A stretch of 9,564 bases of DNA from Alphaproteobacteria bacterium (GTDB lineage Bacteria; Pseudomonadota; Alphaproteobacteria; Caulobacterales; Maricaulaceae), in contig JAUIEH010000072.1 in assembly GCA_030428405.1 (NCBI GenBank), positions 1 through 9,564 on the forward strand, written 5' to 3'. The notes beneath the pieces were generated by a model. The model had not been told where the DNA came from. It saw nothing but the letters and a program-made list of their open reading frames with translations, and did not search any database. Shown here piece by piece: positions 1 through 6,644 of the stretch; positions within the stretch are counted from its first letter, which is position 1; every line of letters starts with the position of its first letter. The position numbers were made by a program, and so were the translations under genes.

Positions 1-783
1 CATTCGCGCATGCCGCGAATCGGCAACTACGCCACGCCTTTTGATGACGAGGTCGGCGCGCTTTTCGATTTCAGAAACAATGTCTTCTATAATTGGGGCC
101 ACGGCGCAGAGACGGATTTCTGGGACTGGGTTCCTGCAAGCGCAGAGTTCGATCCGTCAACGCAGCTCGGCCTCAATCAGGACCCGCTTTACGGACGCGA
201 GGGCACGGATTTTCATTATGCGGCGGGAACCGACCTCGATCCGGCTTCGGTCGCTCAGTATAATTTCGTCAACAACGCGTATGTTCAGGGGCCAGAGACC
301 CAGGCGCCCATCATCTTTTACATGCGCAACACCACTGGCCGCGCTTTTTTCGCCGGCAATACGATGGACGGCGAGCGTGTTGAACAGCGGCCCATGCTGC
401 GCAGCGCCGCCCACGATCTGAGCTGGACAGAGGAAGCCTTCGACGTTGGCGAGATTGAAACGCTCGATGCGCTCGAGGCCTACGCCCAGGTGCTCGACCA
501 TGCCGGCGCATCACATGCCCGCGACGCCGTTGATGAGCGCATCATCGCCGATGTGCGCAACCGCACCGGCCGCGTCATTTCAAGCCAGGACGAGGTGGGC
601 GGCTGGCCTGAACTCGCCAGCGGCGAGGCGCCCGCGGACGCTGATGACGACGCCATGCCCGATGACTGGGAGCGCGCGCGAGGCCTTGATCCAAACGATC
701 CTTCGGATGCGAGCGGCGACCGTGACCGCGACGGCTACACCAATGTCGAGGAATATCTGAACAGCCTCGTTGAGCCGGGCTAA
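1..783 (+). CDS. Pectate lyase, PL1-like, C-terminal part (5' end outside window)
   Basis: The reading frame is already open at base 1, so the N-terminal part of the beta-helix lies upstream. Numbering from the Met codon at 10, the visible part begins with HSRMPRIG, the counterpart of the SRNPR-type segment of PL1 pectate lyases. FDFRNNVFYNWG follows (about 20-30), then YNFVNN (about 84-89) and the usual end of the catalytic unit, with RDAVDERI, DVRNRTG and DEVGGWP (171-200). The family cleaves polygalacturonate by beta-elimination with Ca2+, leaving a 4,5-unsaturated uronate at the new non-reducing end, and acts outside the cytoplasm; the export signal would be in the missing part. Residues about 209-253 form an Asp-rich tail (DADDDAMPDDWE, then DRDRDGYTNVEEYLNSL) resembling thrombospondin type 3 or EF-hand-like calcium loops often found at this place in such lyases. 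Between YNWG and YNFVNN there are about 50 extra-looking residues. The gene runs straight into the TRAP genes. Family call is firm; the exact polysaccharide is inferred. Confidence 0.85.
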   Translation, partial: HSRMPRIGNYATPFDDEVGALFDFRNNVFYNWGHGAETDFWDWVPASAEFDPSTQLGLNQDPLYGREGTDFHYAAGTDLDPASVAQYNFVNNAYVQGPETQAPIIFYMRNTTGRAFFAGNTMDGERVEQRPMLRSAAHDLSWTEEAFDVGEIETLDALEAYAQVLDHAGASHARDAVDERIIADVRNRTGRVISSQDEVGGWPELASGEAPADADDDAMPDDWERARGLDPNDPSDASGDRDRDGYTNVEEYLNSLVEPG

Positions 784-793
784 GGCGGCGGCG

Positions 794-1795
794 ATGGCGG
801 GGGTGTTCGACATCAATCGGCGCACGGCGCTCGCTGGCCTCGGAGCGTTGGGGCTTGCAGGCTGCGGACGTCCGGACCGGCCGCTTTATCTCGCCGACAC
901 TCATGTTGAGGATTATCCGACCGTTCAAGGCGTTCAGGCGATGGCGCGCCTCGTCGAGGAACGCACGGGCGGGCGCATTCGTACACAGATTTACGCCGGC
1001 GGACAGCTCGGATCCGAGCGCGACACGCTCGAGATCACGATCTTTGGCGGCATCGATCTCAACCGGGTCAATCTCGCGCCGCTGAATGCGTTCGCCCCCG
1101 AAACGATCGTTCCCTCCCTGCCCTTCCTGTTCACTTCGATCGAACATATGCGTCGCGCGCTCGACGGCGCGCCGGGCGACCGGATCCTCACATCGCTCGA
1201 GCCGCATGGCCTGATCGGTCTTTGTTTTTATGACTCCGGCGCGCGATCCTTCTACAACACGAACGGCCCCATTCGGACGCCGGACGACCTCGCCGGTCTG
1301 AAAATCCGTGTTCAGAATTCCGACCTTTATGTCGCGATGGTCGAAGCGCTCGGCGCCAACCCAACCCCGATGTCGCTCGGCGAAGTTTATCAGGGCCTGG
1401 TTCAAGGCGTGGTCGACGGCGCGGAGAATAACTGGCCGTCCTATGAGAGCACGCGCCATTTCGAGGCGGCGCGCTATTACAGCCTGACGCGCCATGTCAT
1501 GGCGCCGGAAATCCTGGTGATGTCGCGGCGCTCCTGGAACCGATTTTCAGAGGCCGACCAGGAAATTTTCCGGCAAGCCGCGCGCGACAGCGTTCCGATC
1601 ATGCGCGCCTTGTGGGACGAGCGGGTTGAGCGCGCGCGCGAGCGCGTTCTCGCGGCTGGCGTTGAGGCGAATGAAGTCGACGACATCGCCGCCTTTTCCG
1701 ACATCATGACGCCGGTCTGGGACCGCTTCGTCGTCTCCGACATTCAGCGTCAGCTCGTCGAGGACATCAGAGCATTAGGTGATGCAGATGGTTGA
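794..1795 (+). CDS. TRAP transporter substrate-binding protein, DctP family, probable lipoprotein, likely uronate-binding
   Basis: Extracytoplasmic binding component of a TRAP transporter, which presents an acidic substrate to the DctQ/DctM permease. I chose ATG 794 (333 aa) because AAGG follows the lyase stop at a suitable distance. A TTG at 770 in frame would add eight residues and overlap the lyase gene. The N terminus has a twin arginine (NRRTALAG, residues 9-10) and a clear lipobox LAGC with Cys at 24, suggesting a lipid-anchored and possibly Tat-exported protein. The family core is plain: the GGQLGSERD segment, LAGLKIRVQNS with the carboxylate-binding Arg at about 172, then PTPMSLGEVYQGLVQGVVDG and AENNWPSYES. 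The ENNWPSY variant is one I associate with DctP proteins sitting beside uronate genes. Substrate is inferred from motif and context (galacturonate, glucuronate or an unsaturated relative). Its 3' end overlaps the next gene. Confidence 0.88.
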   Translation: MAGVFDINRRTALAGLGALGLAGCGRPDRPLYLADTHVEDYPTVQGVQAMARLVEERTGGRIRTQIYAGGQLGSERDTLEITIFGGIDLNRVNLAPLNAFAPETIVPSLPFLFTSIEHMRRALDGAPGDRILTSLEPHGLIGLCFYDSGARSFYNTNGPIRTPDDLAGLKIRVQNSDLYVAMVEALGANPTPMSLGEVYQGLVQGVVDGAENNWPSYESTRHFEAARYYSLTRHVMAPEILVMSRRSWNRFSEADQEIFRQAARDSVPIMRALWDERVERARERVLAAGVEANEVDDIAAFSDIMTPVWDRFVVSDIQRQLVEDIRALGDADG

Positions 1796-2291
1796 GACGG
1801 TCGGACGCGCGCTTTCCGCGGCAAGCCGCGCACTCATGCTGGCGGGCGCGGCCGGGCTTGTGGTCATGACACTGATTATCGGCTGGCAAGTCTTCGGTCG
1901 ATATGTCCTGAATGACAGCCCGTCCTGGTCCGAGCAGGCCTCTTTGGTCTTGATGATCTGGTATGTCTCATTCGCTGCGGCCGCCGGGGTGCGCCTCGGC
2001 TTTCACATCCGCATCAGCGCGCTCGCCGACAGCCTGCCCGGCGCCTGGCCCGGCCGCCTGAAAATTGCATCGCTCCTCGTCATCGCGCTGGTCGGCGTCG
2101 CCATGGCGGCCTGGGGCGGGGAGCTGATCGCGCGCACCTGGTCACACTCCATTCCGACGCTCGGCCTGCCGCGCGGTTTCGCCTATCTGCCGCTTCCGAT
2201 CAGCGGCGCACTGATGACCCTGTTCGCGGCCGAACAGATTTTTGAGATCGCGACCGGCGCGAAGCGCCACGCGGCCAGCGGAGAAGACTGA
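1788..2291 (+). CDS. TRAP transporter small permease, DctQ family
   Basis: Small inner-membrane subunit of the TRAP transporter, pairing with the large permease encoded next. The protein is 167 aa from ATG 1788, a normal DctQ length. It has four hydrophobic stretches: about residues 15-35, 50-70, 85-107 and 130-150. The DctQ signature lies after the first, FGRYVLNDSPSWSEQ (36-50), with the conserved Arg, Trp and Glu/Gln. The start is uncertain: GTG 1779, ATG 1782 and ATG 1788 are all in frame. I prefer 1788 because AGGTG at 1776-1780 sits seven bases upstream of it. With this start the gene overlaps the stop of the binding-protein gene by 8 bp. Its own stop shares one base with the next start (TGATG), so the three TRAP genes are probably translationally coupled. 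Confidence 0.9.
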   Translation: MVETVGRALSAASRALMLAGAAGLVVMTLIIGWQVFGRYVLNDSPSWSEQASLVLMIWYVSFAAAAGVRLGFHIRISALADSLPGAWPGRLKIASLLVIALVGVAMAAWGGELIARTWSHSIPTLGLPRGFAYLPLPISGALMTLFAAEQIFEIATGAKRHAASGED

Positions 2292-3571
2292 TGGAAATCG
2301 CAATTCTCCTCGTCTCGCTGCTGGTTCTGCTCGCCATCGGAACACCCGTCGCCTTCGCGCTTTTGGGCTCCACGCTGCTGACATTTTTCTATCTCGACAT
2401 CCCCGCCATCGTCCTGTTTCAGCGCATGGCTTCTGGAATGAGCGTTTTTTCGCTGATGGCGATCCCGTTCTTCGTGTTCGCGGGCGAGCTGATGCATCGC
2501 GCCGGCATCGCAGAGCGCCTTGTACGCGTGGCCGAAGCCATGCTCGGGCGCACGCGCGGCGGTCTCGGACAGGTCGATGTCGGCGCCTCTATGATGTTTG
2601 GCGCGGTCTCCGGCTCCGCCATCGCGAGCGTGTCGGCTATGGGCGCCACGTTGATGCCGCTGATGAAAGAGCGCGGCTATGACGCCGATTACTCCGTCAA
2701 CGTCACCTCGACGTCGGCCATTTGCGGCCTTTTGATCCCGCCTTCACACAATATGATCATCTATGCCGCGGCCGCCGGCGTGGGCGTATCCATCGGCGAG
2801 TTGTTTGTCGCCGGCATCGTGCCAGGCCTGATCACCGGTCTCGCGCTCATGGTCGCGGCCTGGGCGGTCGCCGTTAAGCGCGGCTATCCGCGCGGAGCGT
2901 TTCCGGGCTGGGGCGTCTTTCTGCGCGCGCTGGCGGCGTCCATCCCCGGATTGCTGACTGCCGTCATCATTGTCGGCGGCGTATTGGGCGGTCTGTTCAC
3001 GGCGACGGAATCCTCCGCCATCGCGGTCATCTACACCATCGTCGTTGCTGCGCTTGTCTACCGCTCACTGAACGTTTCCCAGTTCATCGAAGCCGCCGTC
3101 AACGCGGTGAAGACGACAGCCATGGTCCTGCTCATCATCGGCGCAGCCTCCGCCTTTGGCTGGCTCCTGGCGATCATGCAGGCGCCGGCTCAGCTCGCCT
3201 CACTGATTACGACGGTGACGGATAATCCCATTTTGATCCTGCTCATCATCAACGTCATCCTGCTCGTACTCGGCACGTTCATGGACATGTCGCCGCTGAT
3301 CGTCATCACCACGCCGATCTTCCTGCCGATCGTGGCCGCGCTCGGCATGGACCCGGTGCAGTTCGGCGTCGTGATGATGCTCAATCTGGGGATTGGACTG
3401 GTGACGCCGCCAGTGGGCTCAGTGCTCTTCGTCGGCTCAGCCATCGGCAAGATCCGCGTCGAAGACACCGTGAAAACGATCTGGCCGTTTTACGGCGCGC
3501 TGTTCGCCGCGCTCCTGCTCGTCACCTATGTGCCTGGCCTCTCAATGGGCCTGGTCGAGCTGATGCGCTAG
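2291..3571 (+). CDS. TRAP transporter large permease, DctM family
   Basis: Large membrane subunit that forms the ion-coupled (typically Na+) transport path of the TRAP system. It is 426 aa, the usual DctM size, and hydrophobic almost throughout, consistent with 11-12 membrane segments. Recognisable family stretches are MAIPFFVFAGELM (56-68), GAVSGSAIASVSAMG (104-118), IPPSHNMIIYA (149-159) and TPPVG (372-376) followed by SVLFVGSAIG. The start ATG overlaps the DctQ stop in TGATG, and GGAGAAG just upstream is a good ribosome binding site. It is the last gene of the plus-strand operon. Only 21 bp separate its stop from the stop of convergent kduD, and I see no stem followed by a T run in that gap. 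DctM proteins are not informative about substrate; uronate import is inferred from neighbours. Confidence 0.93.
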   Translation: MEIAILLVSLLVLLAIGTPVAFALLGSTLLTFFYLDIPAIVLFQRMASGMSVFSLMAIPFFVFAGELMHRAGIAERLVRVAEAMLGRTRGGLGQVDVGASMMFGAVSGSAIASVSAMGATLMPLMKERGYDADYSVNVTSTSAICGLLIPPSHNMIIYAAAAGVGVSIGELFVAGIVPGLITGLALMVAAWAVAVKRGYPRGAFPGWGVFLRALAASIPGLLTAVIIVGGVLGGLFTATESSAIAVIYTIVVAALVYRSLNVSQFIEAAVNAVKTTAMVLLIIGAASAFGWLLAIMQAPAQLASLITTVTDNPILILLIINVILLVLGTFMDMSPLIVITTPIFLPIVAALGMDPVQFGVVMMLNLGIGLVTPPVGSVLFVGSAIGKIRVEDTVKTIWPFYGALFAALLLVTYVPGLSMGLVELMR

Positions 3572-3592
3572 GCGCGCCTCGCGTGCAACAAC

Positions 3593-4351
3593 TCAGCGCG
3601 CCAGCCAGCCCCCATCGACGGGAATGACCGCGCCATGCACATAGCTGGCGGCCTCTGATGCCAGGAAGACGGCCGCGCCGCCGAGTTCGTCCGGTCGCCC
3701 CCAATGTCCGGCAGGAATGCGCGACAGGATTTCCGTATTGCGCTTTTCATCCGCCTGCAGAGCGGCGGTGTTGTTGGTGGCGAAATAGCCTGGCGCGATG
3801 GCGTTGACGTTTATTTTTTTCTGCGCCCATTCATTCGCCATCAGCTTGGTCAATCCAGCCACGCCGCTTTTTGAAGCGGTGTATGACGGCACGCGAATGC
3901 CGCCCTGAAACGACAGCATCGAGGCGATATTGATGATCTTGCCGCCGCCGGCGGCGTCCATGTGACGGGCCGCCGCCTGGGAGAGGAAGAAGAGCGATTT
4001 GAGGTTCACGGTCATGACCGCGTCCCAGTCCTCTTCCGTAAAATTGAGCGAGTCCTCCCGCCTGATGATGCCGGCATTGTTGACGAGAATGTCGAGCCCG
4101 CCGAGCGCGTCGAGCGTTTCCGACACCACGCGGCCGACGCAGGAGGCGTCCGCGAAATCCGCGGTGACTTCAACAAAACGCCGTCCAGCCGCGCGCACCT
4201 GCGCGCCGGTTTCCGCAGCGCTTGAGCGGCCGGCTGCAGCGATGTCGGCGCCCGCCTGCGCCAGCGCAACGGCGATGGCTTGGCCAAGACCAGTATTTGC
4301 GCCGGTGACGAGCGCGACTTTGCCTTCAAGGCTAAACAGGTTCTGGCTCAT
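3593..4351 (-). CDS. kduD: 2-dehydro-3-deoxy-D-gluconate 5-dehydrogenase (KduD)
   Basis: Short-chain dehydrogenase that interconverts 3-deoxy-D-glycero-2,5-hexodiulosonate (2,5-diketo-3-deoxygluconate) and 2-keto-3-deoxygluconate with NAD(H), the last step for unsaturated uronates from pectate or similar polymers. The 252-aa protein is full length. Visible SDR elements are the nucleotide loop TGANTGLG (16-23), NNAG (91-94) and the catalytic Ser144, Tyr157 and Lys161. KduD-specific stretches match the E. coli enzyme as I remember it: NNAGIIRRED, KIINIASMLSFQGG, VPSYTASKSGV, NVNAIAPGY, ATNNTAALQADE, RIPAGHWG and the end VDGGWLAR. GGAAGGA precedes the ATG closely. It lies 46 bp downstream of the DhuI-like isomerase that would make its substrate and is the last gene of the minus-strand block. 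Members of this subgroup are sometimes annotated gluconate 5-dehydrogenase, but these signature stretches favour KduD. Confidence 0.93.
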   Translation of the reverse strand: MSQNLFSLEGKVALVTGANTGLGQAIAVALAQAGADIAAAGRSSAAETGAQVRAAGRRFVEVTADFADASCVGRVVSETLDALGGLDILVNNAGIIRREDSLNFTEEDWDAVMTVNLKSLFFLSQAAARHMDAAGGGKIINIASMLSFQGGIRVPSYTASKSGVAGLTKLMANEWAQKKINVNAIAPGYFATNNTAALQADEKRNTEILSRIPAGHWGRPDELGGAAVFLASEAASYVHGAVIPVDGGWLAR

Positions 4352-4397
4352 AAATCCTTCCGGAAGCTCGTCTTACCAGCGACACAGGCGGCGAACC

Positions 4398-5039
4398 TTA
4401 CGAGGCCCGCACGCTCTTGATGTAGTCAGCGATCTCGGCGTCCTGACAATTGGCGAAGAACAGCTCTTCGAAGCGCTCGCCTGCGACAGTCGCCTTGAGG
4501 AGATCCTGGTCGACCGACTTCAACACCGTCAGCATGTCGTAGCAGGAAGCCTTTTTCAGCTCCGTCAGTATACCGCGGTTCTGAGCCATGACGGCGGCGC
4601 GCTCTTTGGGGTAGCCGAGACCGCGCTCATATTCGAACAGCTTGCGATAGCAGTCCTGAAGATTTAGCTCCGCCGCCCAACCGAAGCCTTTGGCGTAAGG
4701 CATGGAGATGGCGTTGCCGTCATTAATCTGGCCAAAGAGGAAAGCGTCCGTCGGATCGATAACGAGGCCGCAAAAGACGCCCGGCATGGCGTTGCAGGCG
4801 AGATTGGAGCCGACGCCCGTGCCGCAGCCGGTCACGACGAAATCAGCCGCCTTGGAATTGATCAGGAGACCGGTGAGCAGACCATTCATCACATAGGTCA
4901 GCGACGCGGAGTCCTCAGGTGAATACATGCCGTAATGAAACACCTCATGGCCGAGCGGTTCGACGACGGCTTTCAGCGCGTCATGCACGACCGAACTTTT
5001 CGCGGCCTGACTGTTTTCGATGATGAGCGCAATCTTCAT
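4398..5039 (-). CDS. RpiB/LacA/LacB-family isomerase, DhuI-like (4-deoxy-L-threo-5-hexosulose-uronate isomerase)
   Basis: A 213-aa protein clearly longer than true ribose-5-phosphate isomerase B (about 150 aa). The N-terminal half carries the LacAB/RpiB fold: MKIALIIENSQ at the start, DFVVTGCGTGVGSN (67-79, with Cys72 at the RpiB active-site position), GLVIDPTDA (91-99) and INDGNAISMPYAKGFGWAAE (105-124). The C-terminal part (about 130-213), with LKSVDQDLL and FFANCQDAEIADYI, is absent from RpiB. From memory, the whole pattern resembles the streptococcal protein DhuI, which isomerises the ring-opened unsaturated uronate to 3-deoxy-D-glycero-2,5-hexodiulosonate, the reaction otherwise done by KduI. 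The next gene is kduD, the enzyme using that product, and no KduI is visible, so the assignment fits the pathway. AGGGG lies about six bases before the ATG. Family is sure; the reaction is a strong inference. A sugar-phosphate isomerase of unknown substrate is the alternative. Confidence 0.8.
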   Translation of the reverse strand: MKIALIIENSQAAKSSVVHDALKAVVEPLGHEVFHYGMYSPEDSASLTYVMNGLLTGLLINSKAADFVVTGCGTGVGSNLACNAMPGVFCGLVIDPTDAFLFGQINDGNAISMPYAKGFGWAAELNLQDCYRKLFEYERGLGYPKERAAVMAQNRGILTELKKASCYDMLTVLKSVDQDLLKATVAGERFEELFFANCQDAEIADYIKSVRAS

Positions 5040-5063
5040 GGGATGCCCCTGCTTGTTGCTGCA

Positions 5064-5084
5064 GCGCTTCGTGGAACGAAGCGC
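5064..5084 (-). other. Intercistronic hairpin between uxaC and the DhuI-like gene
   Basis: A perfect 9-bp inverted repeat, GCGCTTCGT (5064-5072) and ACGAAGCGC (5076-5084), with a 3-base loop. In the transcript it starts 12 bases after the uxaC stop and ends about 20 bases before the ribosome binding site of the next gene. No T run follows in the direction of transcription, so it is not a classic intrinsic terminator. A role in partial attenuation or in mRNA 3'-end protection of the uxaC part of the message is possible but unproven. Confidence 0.6.
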
Positions 5085-5096
5085 GGGTTCTTTGAT

Positions 5097-6557
5097 CTAG
5101 GCGGTCGCCGCGACGGGCGATGGTTGAGCGTTCTCGAGCCGGTAGGCTTTGCGGACGAGGTTATAGGCGAGGTCCTCGGCGACGGCGTGCGCCTCATCGA
5201 TTGCGAGGCGATGTTCCGAAACGAGCCCTGCGAGAAACGCGCAGTCGATGCGGCGCGCGACGTCGTGGCGCGCAGGGATCGACAGGAAAGCGCGCGTATC
5301 GTCGTTGAAGCCGACCGTGTTGTAAAAACCCGCCGTTTCCGTCGTGTGCTTGCGAAAGCGCATCATCCCTTCAGGACTGTCGTGGAACCACCAGGCCGGT
5401 CCGAGCTTCAAGACGGGGTAACAGCCCGCCAACGGCGCGAGTTCGCGCGCATAGCTCGTCTCATCCAGAGTAAAGACGATGACGGACAAATCCGGCTCGT
5501 TGCCGAACTGATCGAGCAACGGCTTTAACGCCGAGACATAATCCGTCCGCATGGGGATGTCCGCACCCTTGTCGCGACCATGGCTTTCGAATAGCCGAAA
5601 ATTGTGATTGCGGAACGAGCCTGGATGGATCTGCATGACCAGACCGTCTTCAAGGCTCATGCGCGCCATCTCCGTCAGCATTTGCGCGCGGAACAATTCG
5701 TGGTCGTCGGCGTCGCCCGCGCCGGCAACGACGCGCGCGAACAATGCCTCCGCTTCAGCCGAATTCAAATTCGCCGTCGCTGCCGTCGGGTGGCCATGAT
5801 CGCTCGACGTCGCGCCGGCGGCCATGAAGTCGGCGCGCCGCTTTCGATGGGCGGCCAGATATCCGGACCAGGAATAAACGTCCTCGCCCGTCAGCGTAGC
5901 GAAGCTTTCCAGCGCACGCTGAAAGTCCTCATGATCAGCATCGATGACGGCGTCCGGCCGATAAGCCGTCACCACGCGCCCGCCCCACCCGCTCTGCGCG
6001 ATCGCGTGGTGGTGATCAAGCGTGTCGGTCGGTCCTTCGGTGGTGGCGAGCAACTCGATATTGAAGCGGTCAAACAAGGCGCGCGGCCTGAACGCCTCAG
6101 TCTTCAATGCGGCGTCGATTGCGTCGTATATCTCATCCGCCGTCTCAGCGCTCAGGCGAACATCGACGCCGAAGACCTGCACGAGCACATGATTGAGCCA
6201 CAGCGCCGAAGGCGTTCCGCGGAACAAATAGAAATGCGAGGCGAATAGGCGCCACGCTTCGCGCGGATCGACGCCGGGCGCGCCCTCGCGCGACGGCACG
6301 CCGAGCCGATCGAGGCTGACGCCCTGGCTGTAGAGCATGCGGTAAAGATAGTGATCCGGCGCCAGGAACAGCGCGGTAGGGTTCGCGAACGCCTCATTGG
6401 ACGAAAACCAGCGCGGATCGGTGTGACCGTGCGGAGAAACGATCGGAAGCGCAGCCACCTCGCGGTAGAGCGCGCGCGCTATTCCGCGCACCCCCGGCTC
6501 GGCTGGAAACAGCCGGTCCTCATGCAGTTCGATCGGCTGCGCCGCCACGCGTTTCAC
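5097..6557 (-). CDS. uxaC: Uronate (glucuronate/galacturonate) isomerase UxaC
   Basis: Cytoplasmic aldose-ketose isomerase: D-galacturonate to D-tagaturonate and D-glucuronate to D-fructuronate, the first step of saturated uronate breakdown. The 486-aa protein is slightly longer than E. coli UxaC (about 470). Family marks are SPHGHTDPRWF (41-51), with the HxH metal pair His43/His45 of the amidohydrolase-like barrel, DHYLYRMLYSQG (68-79), TEGPTDTLDHH, QIHPGSFRNHN, GPAWWFHDSPEGM and FNDDTRAFLS. The PHGHTDPRWF form differs from the YHCHL of E. coli and points to the divergent UxaC branch. The start is GTG at 6557 with GAAGGG just upstream; a second in-frame GTG three codons later (6548) is possible. 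A 17-bp candidate operator lies 28 bp upstream of the start. Since the regulator gene is only 87 bp upstream on the same strand, uxaC probably has its own controlled promoter as well as possible read-through. Confidence 0.93.
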   Translation of the reverse strand: MKRVAAQPIELHEDRLFPAEPGVRGIARALYREVAALPIVSPHGHTDPRWFSSNEAFANPTALFLAPDHYLYRMLYSQGVSLDRLGVPSREGAPGVDPREAWRLFASHFYLFRGTPSALWLNHVLVQVFGVDVRLSAETADEIYDAIDAALKTEAFRPRALFDRFNIELLATTEGPTDTLDHHHAIAQSGWGGRVVTAYRPDAVIDADHEDFQRALESFATLTGEDVYSWSGYLAAHRKRRADFMAAGATSSDHGHPTAATANLNSAEAEALFARVVAGAGDADDHELFRAQMLTEMARMSLEDGLVMQIHPGSFRNHNFRLFESHGRDKGADIPMRTDYVSALKPLLDQFGNEPDLSVIVFTLDETSYARELAPLAGCYPVLKLGPAWWFHDSPEGMMRFRKHTTETAGFYNTVGFNDDTRAFLSIPARHDVARRIDCAFLAGLVSEHRLAIDEAHAVAEDLAYNLVRKAYRLENAQPSPVAATA

Positions 6558-6585
6558 CCACCCTTCGCGCTTTTTGATCGCCTAT

Positions 6586-6602
6586 TGGTAACCGGTGTCA
6601 TT
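6586..6602 (-). promoter_or_regulatory. Candidate LacI-family operator upstream of uxaC
   Basis: Read on the minus strand, this is AATGACACCGGTTACCA, identical over 17 bp to the site at 7857-7873 before uxaA and in the same orientation relative to its gene. The core ACCGGT is palindromic and holds the central CG typical of LacI-family operators. The outer half-sites are imperfect. It lies 28 bp before the uxaC GTG, a position where a bound repressor would block transcription. Confidence 0.75.
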
Positions 6603-6644
6603 TGCGACTTCAACCAAACACGTCCGGAGCGCTGCAACGGCCCG

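Noticed and set aside
575..1495. Long minus-strand open frame (306 codons) opposite the lyase end and the DctP gene
   Set aside because: It is antisense to two well-supported genes, has no recognisable motif, is Arg/His/Ala-rich as expected from GC-rich shadow frames, and has no sensible ribosome binding site.
3999..4667. Plus-strand open frame of 222 codons across kduD and the isomerase gene
   Set aside because: It is antisense to two strongly conserved genes. The Ser/Arg/Pro-rich translation has no family signature.
4398..5039. Annotation as ribose-5-phosphate isomerase B (pentose phosphate pathway)
   Set aside because: The protein is about 60 residues longer than RpiB, has a distinct C-terminal part and lies directly upstream of kduD in a uronate operon.
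5064..5084. Intercistronic hairpin as an intrinsic terminator of uxaC
   Set aside because: No T tract follows the stem on the minus strand, and the downstream genes belong to the same pathway, so I list it only as a hairpin.
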